Part shown: positions 49,510 to 60,556 of the stretch, piece after piece | Layout of the letters: each line of letters opens with the position of its first letter | Position numbering within the stretch: position 1 is the stretch's first letter | Assembly: GCF_008831285.2 (NCBI RefSeq) | Contig: NC_045147.1 | Coordinates: 12,996,854-13,060,853 of the forward strand | DNA: 64,000 nt | Direction: 5' to 3' | Source: Nymphaea colorata | Lineage: Eukaryota; Streptophyta; Magnoliopsida; Nymphaeales; Nymphaeaceae | Program-made: the position numbers and the translations under genes | Notes under the pieces: generated by a model | What the model was told of the DNA's origin: nothing | The model's database searches: none | The model's input: the letters and a program-made list of their open reading frames with translations, nothing else

Positions 49510-50110
49510 ATGAATAGATTAGAATATTTGAACCTAGAATTATACCAAAAGTCTAAGAGTACTGTAAAAAATAACCACATTAATCATACGTGTTATTTTC
49601 AAAATGAAAAACATCTGCTTCATAACGAAGACACTAGTCTCGTGTCTCAACAACTAAATAGTATAACTGACCTCCATATTTCTTTAGCACAAAATCTGGA
49701 ATCCTACAATATAAAAAATTAGGCCTTTTGGCAGCCCTTATTTGACACTTTAAGAAACAATACTCTTAAAGAAATACTAGAAAATCAAAGATATTTAAAG
49801 GACCAGTTAGCTCCTAAGCAAAATCAGGTGCTTGCAGGAATACCAATATAATATTGAAGTTTTACAAAAACAAACCTTAGAAAAATTAAAATACCCACAA
49901 AGTTCAAAGCAAAACTATGTTGAAATAATAAAAAGCAAAATTGTATTCGAAAGAAAGAGAATATCAATTTATTCTAGAAATGACAATATGACAAAAAGAT
50001 GATGCTATAGAAAAAGAGTCCCTGTAGCAGAAAATAGAATAGATGATATAGAAAAAGCACTAGGTGTAGTAGAAATAAAGATATAATCTTTAGAAAAAAA
50101 GATAGTAAGG
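49510..50110 (+). pseudogene. N-terminal part of ORF1, component B
   Basis: It starts MNRLEYLNLELY, shared with component A, then diverges completely from A after about 12-17 residues. The rest is rich in N, K, Q and L and could form a coiled coil; I recognise no domain. Stops occur from 49720 on. Confidence 0.6.
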
Positions 50111-50131
50111 CTTGATACAATAAACTACGAG

Positions 50132-50737
50132 ATGCCAAATACCAATAATGAATGTAAAGCCACAATCCTAGAAAATGGTAAAAGGGCATTAACTACAATA
50201 ACTATTCCTAATGTAAAGCTTGGCCATAAAGAACAAAGGAGAACAACTATAAGAATTCCTTGTATATTTAAAATAGAAAAGTGGAAATTAGAAATAGATG
50301 CCTTAATAGACACCAGATGTAGTGTTTCGGTATTAGATAAAGCATTAGTCTCATCAGAATATCATAGGAATCTAGACCCTGTCTCTCAACTTTGAGCAAA
50401 ACAAATGGACGGATCCTTGCATAAATATGATGAAAAGAAATGTAAATATAAATTAGTTTTTAGGATCTCAGAAGAAGAACATATTTTCTACCAACCAGAG
50501 CTTAAGACATTCATCAGACATATGCAATTACATGATAGTACAAAATGTATTAGAGGACTAAGTTTCATTCTAAAAAATATGGTTGGATGTGTCATTACTA
50601 GGACAAGCCTTTCTTTTCTTAATAATCAAAGCCCTTGGGTAACAGAAAAGAAACCAGATGAAAGTAGAGACTGTAAATGTAAAATCCCAGGAGCATGTAA
50701 GGAAAAGATAGACATGCAGAAGAATAAGATGACCTAG
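50132..50737 (+). pseudogene. Aspartic protease region, component B
   Basis: The retroviral-type protease motif D-T-G reads LIDTRCSVSVLDKALV (about 50308-50355): the glycine after the catalytic Asp-Thr has become arginine. A stop at 50393 and a shift split it from 50405-50737, which continues the same polyprotein. In the virus this enzyme would cut the polyprotein; this copy is inactive. Confidence 0.75.
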
Positions 50738-50999
50738 AAGATTTAGAAATGAATCTTGAATGTAGTCCTATAGATATGCAAAAAATCTATAATAAATTAA
50801 AAACAGACTGCATAGAAATAGATGATTTACTGAGAATATTAGAAAAAGAATAGAACATAGAATAGAACATAAGAGAAATGCCTACAAAACATTGGGATCC
50901 TAATAAAATAAAATGCATACTACAAATCAAAGATCCAGGATTTACTATTTCCAACAAAAAGATAAATGCTACTAATGAAAATATCAAAGATTTTGTGAT

Positions 51000-51570
51000 A
51001 TATAAATGACTTGTTGAAATTATGAGTCATAAGAAGAAGTATAAACCCCCATAGAAGCTCTGCTTTTATTATTAATCAACATAGTGAACAAGTTCGTGGA
51101 AAATCTATAATGGTCATACATTATAGACGACTTAATGATAATACTATAAACGACTCTTATGACATACCTTACAAAACTAAATTAATCAACAACATACAAC
51201 ATAGTAAAATATTTAGTAAGTTTGATTGTAAATCTAGATTTTGGCAGATAAAAATGCATATGGATTGTATCCAATGGACCGCTTTCACTTGCCCTTTAGG
51301 AAGTTTTGAATGGTTGTTTATGCCTTTCGGCTTAAAAAATGCTCCTGCTATATTTCAATAGAAAATGGATATGGTATTTGGCCAATATAGGGGATTTGTT
51401 TGTATTTATATAGATGATATTCTCGTATAGGCCATTTAAAAATAGTGCTAGGGGAATTTTTATGTAATGGAATTATAATCAGTAGTAAAAAGCCACAATT
51501 CTTCCAAAAACACATTAAATATATAGGTGTAGAAATTGTGAGAGAAAAATTAAATTACAACCACATATAG
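51000..51570 (+). pseudogene. Reverse transcriptase, component B
   Basis: 51110-51361 encodes the fingers and palm with YRRLNDNT, FSKFDCKSRFWQIKM and MPFGLKNAPAIFQ, typical of Caulimoviridae. A stop at 51359-51361 is followed by the active-site motif YIDD (51407-51418), which is intact. A stop and probable deletion come after 51427, and the thumb region continues in another frame to about 51570. Confidence 0.9.
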
Positions 51571-51799
51571 CCACAAAAGCTTTAGAGTTTGAGGTACATG
51601 ATATCGAAAGTCTTCAACAATTTTTAGAATTAGTTAATTATGCCAGACCATTTATAAAAGACTTAAGAAAAATGGTTGGCTCTTTATATAGCAAACTCGA
51701 ACAAACCGGTGTTAAAACTTTTAATACGAAAGATATGAAACAAACAGAAAAAGTTAATGAAGCTATAAAAGACCTACCAAAAATGTATCTCCCTCTAGA

Positions 51800-52235
51800 T
51801 TCAGACTTCTTAATAATTGAAACTGATTGATGTATTAATGGATGGGGAGCAGTGTTAAAAAGGAAGCCCAACAAAGACACCTCCAAGGCAACAAAGGTCG
51901 TTTGCAGGTATAGCAGCGGCCAATACAAAGAAAAAAGCCTTTCTAGTAGTATAGACCAGGAAATTCTCGCCGTAGTATATGGGTTAAACAGCTTTCGCAT
52001 GTTTTTACTTAATAAAAAGGAAATAGTAGTCAGAACAGATTGTGATGCTATTGTAAAATTCTACGAAAACAAGAATTCAAAAAGAATAAGTCAAAGAAGA
52101 TTAATATCCTTTAAAGATATTCTTATAAACCAAAATTATAAGGTGACATTTGAACACATAAAGGGAGAAGATAATCGTCTAGCTGACATGTTAAGTAGAC
52201 TTTTAAAAGATGAATGGAGACATTGGTGTTTATGA
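51800..52235 (+). pseudogene. RNase H, component B
   Basis: Type I RNase H block: IIETD then a stop (51827-51829) and NGWGAVLKRK, SIDQEILAVVYGL, RTDCDAIV and NRLADMLSRL. Acidic residues at the expected places are kept. It removes the RNA template during viral reverse transcription. The single stop aside, 51852-52235 is open for 127 codons. Confidence 0.88.
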
Positions 52236-52517
52236 ATCCAATAGAGAAAGACTACATGACCTTGACCCAGCTTTCTCCATTGAAATAAGAAAAGTTACTG
52301 ATAATTTATTAGATATTGTTTTAAGTATGCCACAGTTGATCTCTGCCATGAAACAAGTAAGAGTTCGGGCATCCTCATCTCATTCTTGCATTGATTTTAG
52401 ATAGCAATAGTCTCAAATCATGTAGATTAGATCTAAATTATCAGCACATAGACATTAGCCACGGTAGACAAGATAGAATGCATTATTTTACTTAATATTT
52501 TTCTTATTACATGACAA

Positions 52518-53898
52518 ATGGCCTCTACAAGCCAAATGCCTCTTGACCCAGACCTAGGGTTACTAATCTTCCCTCCTCATTCAGACTTGGTCTTTCGAAC
52601 CTCTCCAGGCGTCATTCTAGATCTAAAAAACTACATCCTTCTAGACAACCTTTGGCAAAACAAATGAAATCCTACATACCCAAAAATCCTTTCCTTATTA
52701 GCAAGCCATCTAAACCTAAAGAATAGGCAACATCAATCCAAAACTCTGCCACAACTCTCCATGGACCATATACCCCTCCGACCGCAAAGCCTAGATGCTT
52801 ATCTTACCCTAAAAAAAAGTTTAAAGGCAGCTCAAGGACAGATAAGTTCGTGAAAGAAAGAAAATGAAGAGCTAAATGAAAAAATACAAGTCTAGATTCA
52901 GAAAACAGAATCCTCCGAAAATACGCTGAGGAAGAAATCAGAAAATTAAGAGAAAAAAGGGAGACTATTCCCCCAAATATTCTACTAGTCAAGGAGCAGA
53001 TCTATCAATTGGTGTTAAAGCCAAAAAAGAAAGAACAAGTTGATATTCAGAATCTATTAAGGACGATGGCACAAAATTCAAAAAAGAGGAAGCCTCGTTT
53101 GGAATTTGCTTTGATTAAATACAGACATGACCACCATGAAGATAATTCTTTCTGTGAATGTAAACAAGGGTTTTCAATTATACAAGCTACCCTTAAACTT
53201 AGAAAGTGGCAAGATCAGGAGATCTAAGGCATAAAACTTTTCCCTAAGACTCTTTTGGATCAGGGATTTTTGGAACGGATTATGATTACCAAAGAAGAGC
53301 AAGCAAAACATCTTGATTTTGAATGGAGGTTAGCATATACAGTAAGAAAGATGTTTAAAATAAGAAATATAAAACCCTATGGATATGTTAACCTAGATAT
53401 TGAAACTCTCCCTCCCCCTTATAAATACCCATGTGAAGCAAAACAGTTAATTTTAGTCAACATCTACACCTCACTTTATCCTCTGCAAGCTAGATTCTTT
53501 GAAGAGTTAGAATGGCTTTAATTGAAGGTGATGTGTATTCCCAACTGAAGCGATGGAGAGCTTATACAATAGCTACAGACCAGAACACCTGCTGGACCAG
53601 GACTAATTGGATGGTGACTGAAGACAGAAATACACGAATATTTTTAGCAGATAGTTGGGTTACTGAAAATTTTTACATCCCTTGGCAGAGTATCTTACGC
53701 ATAGACCCTGGTCAATGTGAACATTTTTGTCAAATACGAGATAGTAACCCAGCAGAATGGGCAGGTGACAATCATAATAATGGGGCAGTCCTCCAGCGAG
53801 ATGATAATGAAGACGAGTGGAATGTTGGTGATGAAGGAGGATGGGATAATAATGAACAATATGAAAAAGAGATTGTAGAAGGACTGGAAAATAACTAA
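52518..53898 (+). pseudogene. ORF2 of component B
   Basis: Probable start ATG at 52518; stop after LENN at 53896-53898. Longest open parts are 53009-53227, 53255-53521 and 53512-53898, the last an acidic C-terminal tail rich in D, E, N and W. Same general plan as ORF2 of component A (coiled-coil K/E-rich middle near 52820-52980, NSFCEC cysteine pair near 53145, an aromatic middle block), but it is clearly diverged and longer at the C-terminus. Function unknown. It could be a translation or inclusion-body factor by genome position, which is a guess. Confidence 0.7.
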
Positions 53899-54870
53899 AA
53901 GAAAGTAGGGACGAAGCTGCTGAGTCCTTAACCATGCAGCCTAACATTTGTTAAGATCGGTAAAACTTGACTCTTGTAAGTTATGGTTAAACTTTTCATG
54001 GGTATAGTGCTTCTCATGTAAAACTTAAGCATTATCCGTTTGAGAAGGCACCTGATAAACTTCTCTTTGAGAAAATCCCCCAAATCAAAAATATGATTTA
54101 TATTATAGATTATCACTTCAAAATCTACCCTGAAAAAACCCTCCAGGATAACTATGGGTTTTAAGTTTATAAATTTTCGGTATAAAAATTTACCCTATGA
54201 CGTACCCCACAGGATAAGCGTCGGGTCACATCCTGAGGCAAATCACTTTGAGGAGCCTTTAGAAGATTGTTGTAGTTGCCGACTGTTTTACGTAATATAA
54301 AGCAACGGTGCATGAAGATAAAGGAAATAAAGGCGAAGGAATCTCATACGCATCAAAAAAGTGAAAGTAACATGACATGCAGATTTTCGTTGAGAAAAGG
54401 CTAAGGCACTTACTGTAGCAGTTACTGTAGCGGACACTATAGTGCACTGTAGCACTACGACGGACACTATTGCGCATTGTAGCACTGCGGCGGACACTAT
54501 TGCGCACTATAGCACTTTTGACTTTTCGGACACATTCGACTGCCACCTCATTTAGCACACGACAGTTGTCCTCCTTCGAGTTCTTTCGAATATAACTGTT
54601 TTTGTTTGTTAGTGTTTAGCTTGTTCGGGAAGGAATCCAATTTCTTTTCCAAGTTATATTTTGTTTTAAAGTCTAGTGCCTATATAAGTACCACCATGGA
54701 GTCTGTGTATCCATCATACACTTCTACATCCACTCTCCCCATCGAGTACTTACAAGTGCTTGGTCTCGCCTCCTTTATTATTCCTCCTCTTTTTTCCTTC
54801 CCACTCCTCTCCTCTACCTCCCATGCTGTAAAAGCAAACCGGTGCTCTTGTGTACAAATCTGGCCCCCTT
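53899..54870 (+). promoter_or_regulatory. 3' region and promoter of component B
   Basis: From about 53905 the sequence rejoins the type shared with component A. TATA box TATATAAG at 54681-54688. The 'actgtagcact' cluster is expanded here (54410-54525) to three tandem copies of a roughly 45-bp block. The viral sequence stops at ggccccct(t), 54869-54870, and host-like DNA follows. Confidence 0.78.
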
Positions 54871-56290
54871 AAAGTGGTTATTTTTTGCCTTGTTTGTGCT
54901 TGTGATTGGGGGCAGAGACAAGGTGTACGCACCCCACCCCCCCCCCCCACACACAAAAAAAAATCTGAACCTTTCTAAAATTTACATGTAAATTTAAAAA
55001 ATTTTATTTGTCCTATATATAGACTTTGAAAAATGATATTTCATCTCCTCTCAAAATTTTGAAACTATAATTCAACCTTTTTTATGAAAAATTCCTGGCT
55101 CTTTCCTGCTCATGATCTTCCCTAAGTGTGAGATCAAGCTTGTACAAACTCTCTTGGGGTACTCTGTTTATTTAGCCAGCATAAATACCAGTATGTAACC
55201 TTTCGAAACTAAACACCAGATTCCTAATTGGTCAAGTTTAGGAGTTAGCGTGCCTTTTAGTGATTAAGATGCTTTTCAATCTTTTTCCTAAATTTTCCTC
55301 TAAAGCATGTTATTGAGTTTTATAAATATTTGGTTAATTTTCAGACGATCATTTCCCTTGTAATCTTACAAAAAAAAACACCCATGCTTATTTCGAATAA
55401 GGACCTGATCACTTTTCATGATAACTAGATTTTGTTAGCCTCATAAATGAAATCATTAGCTGTCTTTTTTTTTCTCAACATTATCCTCTGTCTCTAGATT
55501 ACGTTCTTATTATTTTACCTAGCACTTATTTGCTTCTCAAGTTAATCGAAGTCTATCTTAAGACCTTAGTTAACAGTTTTTATGAAAAGCATAGTCCTTA
55601 TTAAGAAAATTACAAGAGAGCCCCTTTTCAGAATCATAAAGAAAAGGCTGGCCGGAAAGCAGTTATTTCCTAATATTTTACTAAGGTTATCACAATAAAA
55701 ACTAAAGTATACGCACTTTTTTTTTGAGCTGGTTATATGTACCATGGAATACCCAGACACCCAAATTGTCCGAGCTTCTTTTCAGGTGATCTAAGCTTTT
55801 CAATATTTGGGTAATTTTTCATTTTCATATTTACTTTTTGTTTGTAACTCCACATTAAAATGCACCATGTTTCGGAAAAATTTTAAATATAATTTAGAGA
55901 TTCCCTCTTCGTCATGAAAACAGTCAAAATAAACCTTGAAGTCAAATTCTGCTAATTAGCCTCATAAAAGGAAACATTATCTGCAATTTTTCTTTTTCAA
56001 GATGTACCCTCTCTCACTAAATCACATTCATGTCAATCTGCTTATCCCTTTTTGTTCCTCAAGTTGAGATCTATTTCAAGACCTTCATTGACGGTTTATA
56101 TGAAAACTGTTCTCCTTATTATGAAAGTTACAAAAGATGGTATCTTTTTTATAATTATAGGTGAAAGGCAAGCCCCAGCACGGAAATTTTCCTAAATTTT
56201 CTTAGTAAAGCCAAAATAGAAAAAGTATATTTATTTGTGGATCAGGGTTAATTGTGACCCAATCCATTAAGTAAGAGTCTAAGATCGGGC

Positions 56291-56436
56291 ACAATTAGTG
56301 CCGTCTATTTTCATGGTGGTCATGAGTCTAATTATTGGATATAATTCTATTTTATTTTTGTTTACAATTAGTGTCGTCTATTTTCTTGGTGGTCATGAGT
56401 CCAATTATTGGATATAATTCAATTTTATTTTTAGTT
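56291..56436. repeat. 73-bp tandem duplication
   Basis: 56291-56363 and 56364-56436 both begin acaattagtg and run through tggtggtcatgagt and ttattggatataattc. About 95% alike. Confidence 0.88.
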
Positions 56437-58280
56437 ATTCAATAGCCGGACCTAAATTATGAGGAGAGACTGGGTCAACTGGATGTCCAAATATATATTT
56501 TCCCTGTAATCTTATTTTATATTTTCTCTTCTTAAAGCAAATTATTGAGTTTCATAACGTTAACTTTTTTGCCATTATAATGTTTCCTAGAAAATCATTT
56601 AAGGAAAATATTATGGATGGAGGGGTAATGTATGTGGGCGTGTCACGTATCACCCCGTTCCCGAGACACGCACGCGGCACGTGATTAAAAGATGGCGTGT
56701 CATTGTGATGCAGGAATTCATGCTAGCTATTATATTTTGCCCTGTCTCCATGTTTGCTTATGAAATTAGTGTCTCTATTGTACACGCCTCGATCCCCTCT
56801 CCCTCAACGCAACCAAAGGGCTGCCGGGGCTTTTCAAACACTTGTTCCGAACGAAATATACTGTTCAATGCTTAAAGATCATTTCGTGTTTGGTACATAC
56901 ATACTGAAAAAGAAATCCTGCGATCCCAAGTAATCCAAGGCCTACCTAATCGATCGCCAAAAAAATTAAAGAGAAAAAATAAAGAAATTTTGCCCGACGA
57001 CCCATATTCTCAAAAACAGAAATTTGAAAGATTGAAGTGCCTAAAAGGCATAAAATTCTTGAAAATAAAAACCAATAAAAATGTTTGATCACATTAAATG
57101 TGTAATAACACACGCCAGTTTCATGATACAACGAAAATTAGTAAGACAATGTAATATTTTGAGATCATCAAAATCTTTTAGGATCACTATTTTTTCAAAT
57201 TGGGGCCGCTATGTCTGGCATTCATTCAAATGGTAAGCTGAACGTGAATCTTTCTGTATCTGCAAAAACTTTTGGGTACCACGGGGTGTTCAATTAAAGA
57301 AGACAGGCACACAGAATAATACTTCTGAAAATCCAGATTCTGCTAAAGCCGACATCGGGTGCCACTGCAGTATTTGAGTTAGAATCGGCCACAATCTTTC
57401 GTTTCCATGGAAATATCTTAGGGGTGAAGAAAGCCGAAAAGTCCACATCATTTACTGCACGAAAAAGGAGATAACCATGTTCAAGTTTCTGAGTTTCTCT
57501 GCCTTCAGTCAACACAATTGAATCGTAATAATTCACATGCATGAGACATTATGGCAGCCATCATATTTCAGAAATGGTCGTTGAATAATCAAAAGCGTCA
57601 CTTGCTGCTGATTCATGTAATGTACGTGATTCGAACATATGTTTCGAATTTGATATATAGGACAAGTTAGCGAAAAATAAAAGCACCAAGATTAACGTGG
57701 ACGTGGTGGTGAGAGTACTTGTCCTGGCATAGCACAACCAGGAGGCAAGACGGATCACACTTATGAGGTCCGTTTGAATTTTGCGGTTGTTCTTTAGGTT
57801 GCAAGCCTAATATATCGATCTAGGTATCTATCCGGGGACCAAAGGAAGCGAGAACCTTACAGACATGGCTTTGGAACGTAGTCACAAAAAATGCGTTTTT
57901 CATGAAAAAAACTCAAAAAAGCTGTTTAAAACTTTAAAAAAAAACATTTTTTTGAAAAAAAATGCGTTTTTAATGTGTTTTTCACTTTGTTTTCGCTTTT
58001 TTCATTTTTTCAACTTTTTTAATGTCAAACAGTTTTTTTTTATTTGTTGTAAATTTACTTACCTTTTGATGTTTATGTTATTAGTGTCTCATTTATTTTA
58101 TTTGTCTCTCATTTTTATTTTTTAAAAAATTTAAGAAATTTACCCTTTTTTTCTTTACTTTTTTCAAGTTCGCTGTGTTATACTCCAGAAAAAACTCACC
58201 CGAGAAAAAATTTCAATGACAGTTTTTTCCAAATAAACATTATAAAAAACATGATGGCGACACTTCTTGTGGCTTTCTGA

Positions 58281-58347
58281 CTGGTTAGAAGAAGTGATGA
58301 TAATAAATCTTTCCGCTGGTTAGAAGAAGGGATGATAATAAAACACA
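58281..58347. repeat. 35-bp tandem duplication
   Basis: The segment ctggttagaagaagtgatga starts at 58281 and recurs at 58316 with one change. Confidence 0.85.
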
Positions 58348-58680
58348 ATTTGCCAGATTTGGTTTTCAAATTGTTCACTATGCTTGATTTTGTAGTCATT
58401 GAATTAACTGGAGCACGAGTTTGACAAACGTAGTTCAGGTTAGGTCGCGACTAGAGGCCTTGAATCGAACCGTTTGGATCTACGCATCTACAAAATGCTG
58501 ATGACATGAATCCCAAGCAGAAGGGACCACTACAAATGTCTTCCAGTTTTCCACTGTTTCCGTCTTTCTTGCAACTGGGTGGGCAATGGCTTTGACGCTT
58601 CTTCTTGCTTTCCTTATCGAGTGGAGTCCAAATGCAGGGCCCCTGTGTATTTATTGTAACATTTATAACACGGCTACGTA

Positions 58681-58688
58681 TATAAATA
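58681..58688 (+). promoter_or_regulatory. Putative TATA box of the 98-aa gene
   Basis: TATAAATA lies 76 bp upstream of the start codon, leaving a leader of about 45-50 nt. Confidence 0.55.
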
Positions 58689-58763
58689 CTGGTTGGTTGA
58701 GGGCACCAAAGCATTCAAACAAAAAGTTAACATCCAAGGTGAGAGCAGAAGAATTGGTCAGAT

Positions 58764-59060
58764 ATGGGCAACTGTGTCTCTAACAAGGCCCTGGTTCATC
58801 CTCATGATGCAGCTAGAAGCCATGATCGGGATGAGCTGCTGGAGGAGGAGAGAGGTGAGAGAAGGATGTGCCTGGTGAAGGTGAGGATGACTGCCAAGGA
58901 GTTCGCAGAACTGGTTTCTCAGGCAGCGACTGCGGAGGAGATTGGGCCAATGCTGTTGAACAGGGGCCTCGCGGTGGGGAGCTTTGAGGTTGAGGGATGG
59001 AATGGTAGCGATGAAAGACGCAGAGAGGCAAAGAGGCTAGAGACCATTCAAGAAGAATAG
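58764..59060 (+). CDS. Small MGNC-type protein, probably N-myristoylated; PADRE/DUF4228-like
   Basis: A single-exon frame of 98 aa starts ATGGGC at 58764 and ends at TAG (59058-59060). Gly2 followed by Asn-Cys is a good N-myristoylation and palmitoylation signal, so plasma-membrane attachment is likely. Residues about 36-60, including VKVRMTAKEFAELVSQA, form a charged amphipathic helix seen in many short plant MGNC proteins of the PADRE/DUF4228 group; these are often stress-induced, with unclear biochemistry. Codon use is GC-richer than the surroundings, which supports a real gene, and a TATA box lies at the right distance. The family assignment is by resemblance only; the coding call is firmer than the family. 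Confidence 0.75.
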   Translation: MGNCVSNKALVHPHDAARSHDRDELLEEERGERRMCLVKVRMTAKEFAELVSQAATAEEIGPMLLNRGLAVGSFEVEGWNGSDERRREAKRLETIQEE

Positions 59061-60481
59061 TGGGCATTCAAGAAGAACAGTGCTTTTTATGTATTGTGTA
59101 TGTTGAGCCCATACGTGTCTAATTCATGTGTTGAGTTACAAGAATTTTCTCTCGAACATTGTTTTCTCTTCATCGATCGGTAGTGGAAATATCATTAGTT
59201 GGTGTTGCCAAAATTTGTGAGCTTGTGCTTAAAAATCTTGTAATTTGAGCAAACTCTGTGATCAATGGTATTTATTCAGGATGTGATGCAGCAAAGAGGA
59301 AGGTCGCTTTTGAACTCTGCAATCAGAGTTGCGCAGATAGGAAATTTTTTTCTCGACATGGGAAATTTGGTTTTTTGCACTCTTTTTGCTTGCAGAAAAA
59401 GCTCAACTTTTGTTCCCCACCTTTGCGGGAAACTGTGAAGAGTGACGTCTCCACCGTGCCCCAGCCTCACATCGAGCTTTTCCTTGACGTTTCTCATGCT
59501 CAGGGCAGGAATGAGGAATCTGATACGCCATAAGGGAATGAAAAAGGTCCTGACATCTAGTTCCAAATGAATTGGATCTAAAATTGAAAGACTATTCATG
59601 GCGAACCCATTTCTTTCATAAGAAAAACAAAGCAATGTCGAATTTGCTTTTATTGATACATGTCATTCCATCCATTTGAAACACTAGATGTTGTTATGGA
59701 ACCATGAATTGAGAGAACTCAAGGTTGATCACAGCAGATGTGAAGGACTTCTGATTTGCAGGGAACCAGATGTAACGATGTTCGGCCTGCTCTTAACTGA
59801 TTGTGAGAGAGCCATGGTTACTTCAGCCATGGCATTTTCTTTTGCTCAATATGTATTTGGGTTTTCAGGGTTTCCTTCAAATCCTTGAGAGACAACTTGC
59901 GGTAGATAGACGGGTTTTTGAATACTAGATTATCCTAACTTTAAGATTACCTTTCTCCATTAACAAAGAGACCAATCTTGTGAGGTGGGAGATCAGCTGG
60001 TCCACTGGTTTAACCTTGTCATCCTTGAAGTCAAGGCCCTTGATGTTAGGAATGAGGCCCTCTCTCTCACGATATCAAGAGAAGATGAAGAAGAGGAAGA
60101 AAGCATCGAAGCATTTTTTGTGGTTTGGACACCAAAGTCATGGTTACAACATTTTTTTGGAAACTGGGAAAACCTATTAAGTAATGATCAAGCTCCACAC
60201 TAACACTTGCCCCCCCCCCTGCAAGGATCCTTCATCTGAACTCCACATTCACTTAGGGATGTTTTGTCACCTTAGTTCTAAGATCCAAGTATCTGATTTA
60301 ACATGATTCCCACCTTACATTCATAGCTCTAGTAAATTGCTGACTAGAGAAGTTAACATGGAATTCATATCCTCATTATCTTCCAAACCAGTGGAATGTC
60401 TCTAGCAAGACCGTCGTAGATTGGTGCAAGCACAAGCAAAACATACAGGCTCTCCCCACCTCCGGAAAAAAGAAGACTTCT

Positions 60482-60556
60482 TTTTGACCTTATCACACAA
60501 AACCAGGTTTTCGTTAAACCTGGTTTGTTGAGGGTGTCATCCAAACACAACCTTAG
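60482..60556. mobile_element. Terminal fragment of a Tourist-like MITE
   Basis: Contains the aaaccaggtttt and aaacctggttt blocks. Its right end gtgtcatccaaacacaacc, reverse complemented, matches the terminal repeat of 10079-10336 closely. It is followed by TTA. The other end is not found. Confidence 0.5.

Larger units (their letters stand above)
29711..54870. mobile_element. Endogenous pararetrovirus (Caulimoviridae) locus, rearranged, about 25 kb
   Basis: Left to right: a deleted component A copy (+), an array of scrambled A-derived units (+), a slightly over-length component A copy (-) and a unit-length component B copy (+). Diagnostic features are a tRNA-Met primer-binding site without LTRs (29846, 45393, 48703), a 30K-type movement protein, a coat protein with zinc knuckle, and aspartic protease, YIDD reverse transcriptase and RNase H of caulimovirid type. 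No integrase is present. Every open frame has stops or shifts. The genus cannot be fixed by eye; florendovirus-like is my best guess because of the ORF2 and the two-component layout. Confidence 0.9.
54871..58680. other. Intergenic DNA right of the viral locus
   Basis: No gene recognised. Contains a poly(C)/(AC)/poly(A) tract at 54938-54962, an AT-rich repeat remnant at 54960-55090 similar in type to 2770-2900, and AT-rich DNA up to the small gene at 58764. A GC-richer patch with 'acacgcacgcggcacgtg' at 56664-56681 has a G-box-like CACGTG but no gene next to it that I can support. Confidence 0.45.

Noticed and set aside
29711-54870. Possibility that this block is an LTR retrotransposon instead of a virus
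   Set aside because: No LTRs, no integrase, a 30K-type movement protein and a coat-type zinc knuckle protein point to Caulimoviridae.
54871-54962. TA microsatellite at the edge of the viral locus, as reported for florendovirus loci
   Set aside because: The right edge has a C/AC/A tract near 54938-54962 and the left edge has no TA run, so that association is not seen here.
59276-59635. 119-codon open frame on the minus strand
   Set aside because: No recognisable domain, no promoter or splice context. It may be repeat-derived; I cannot support a gene.
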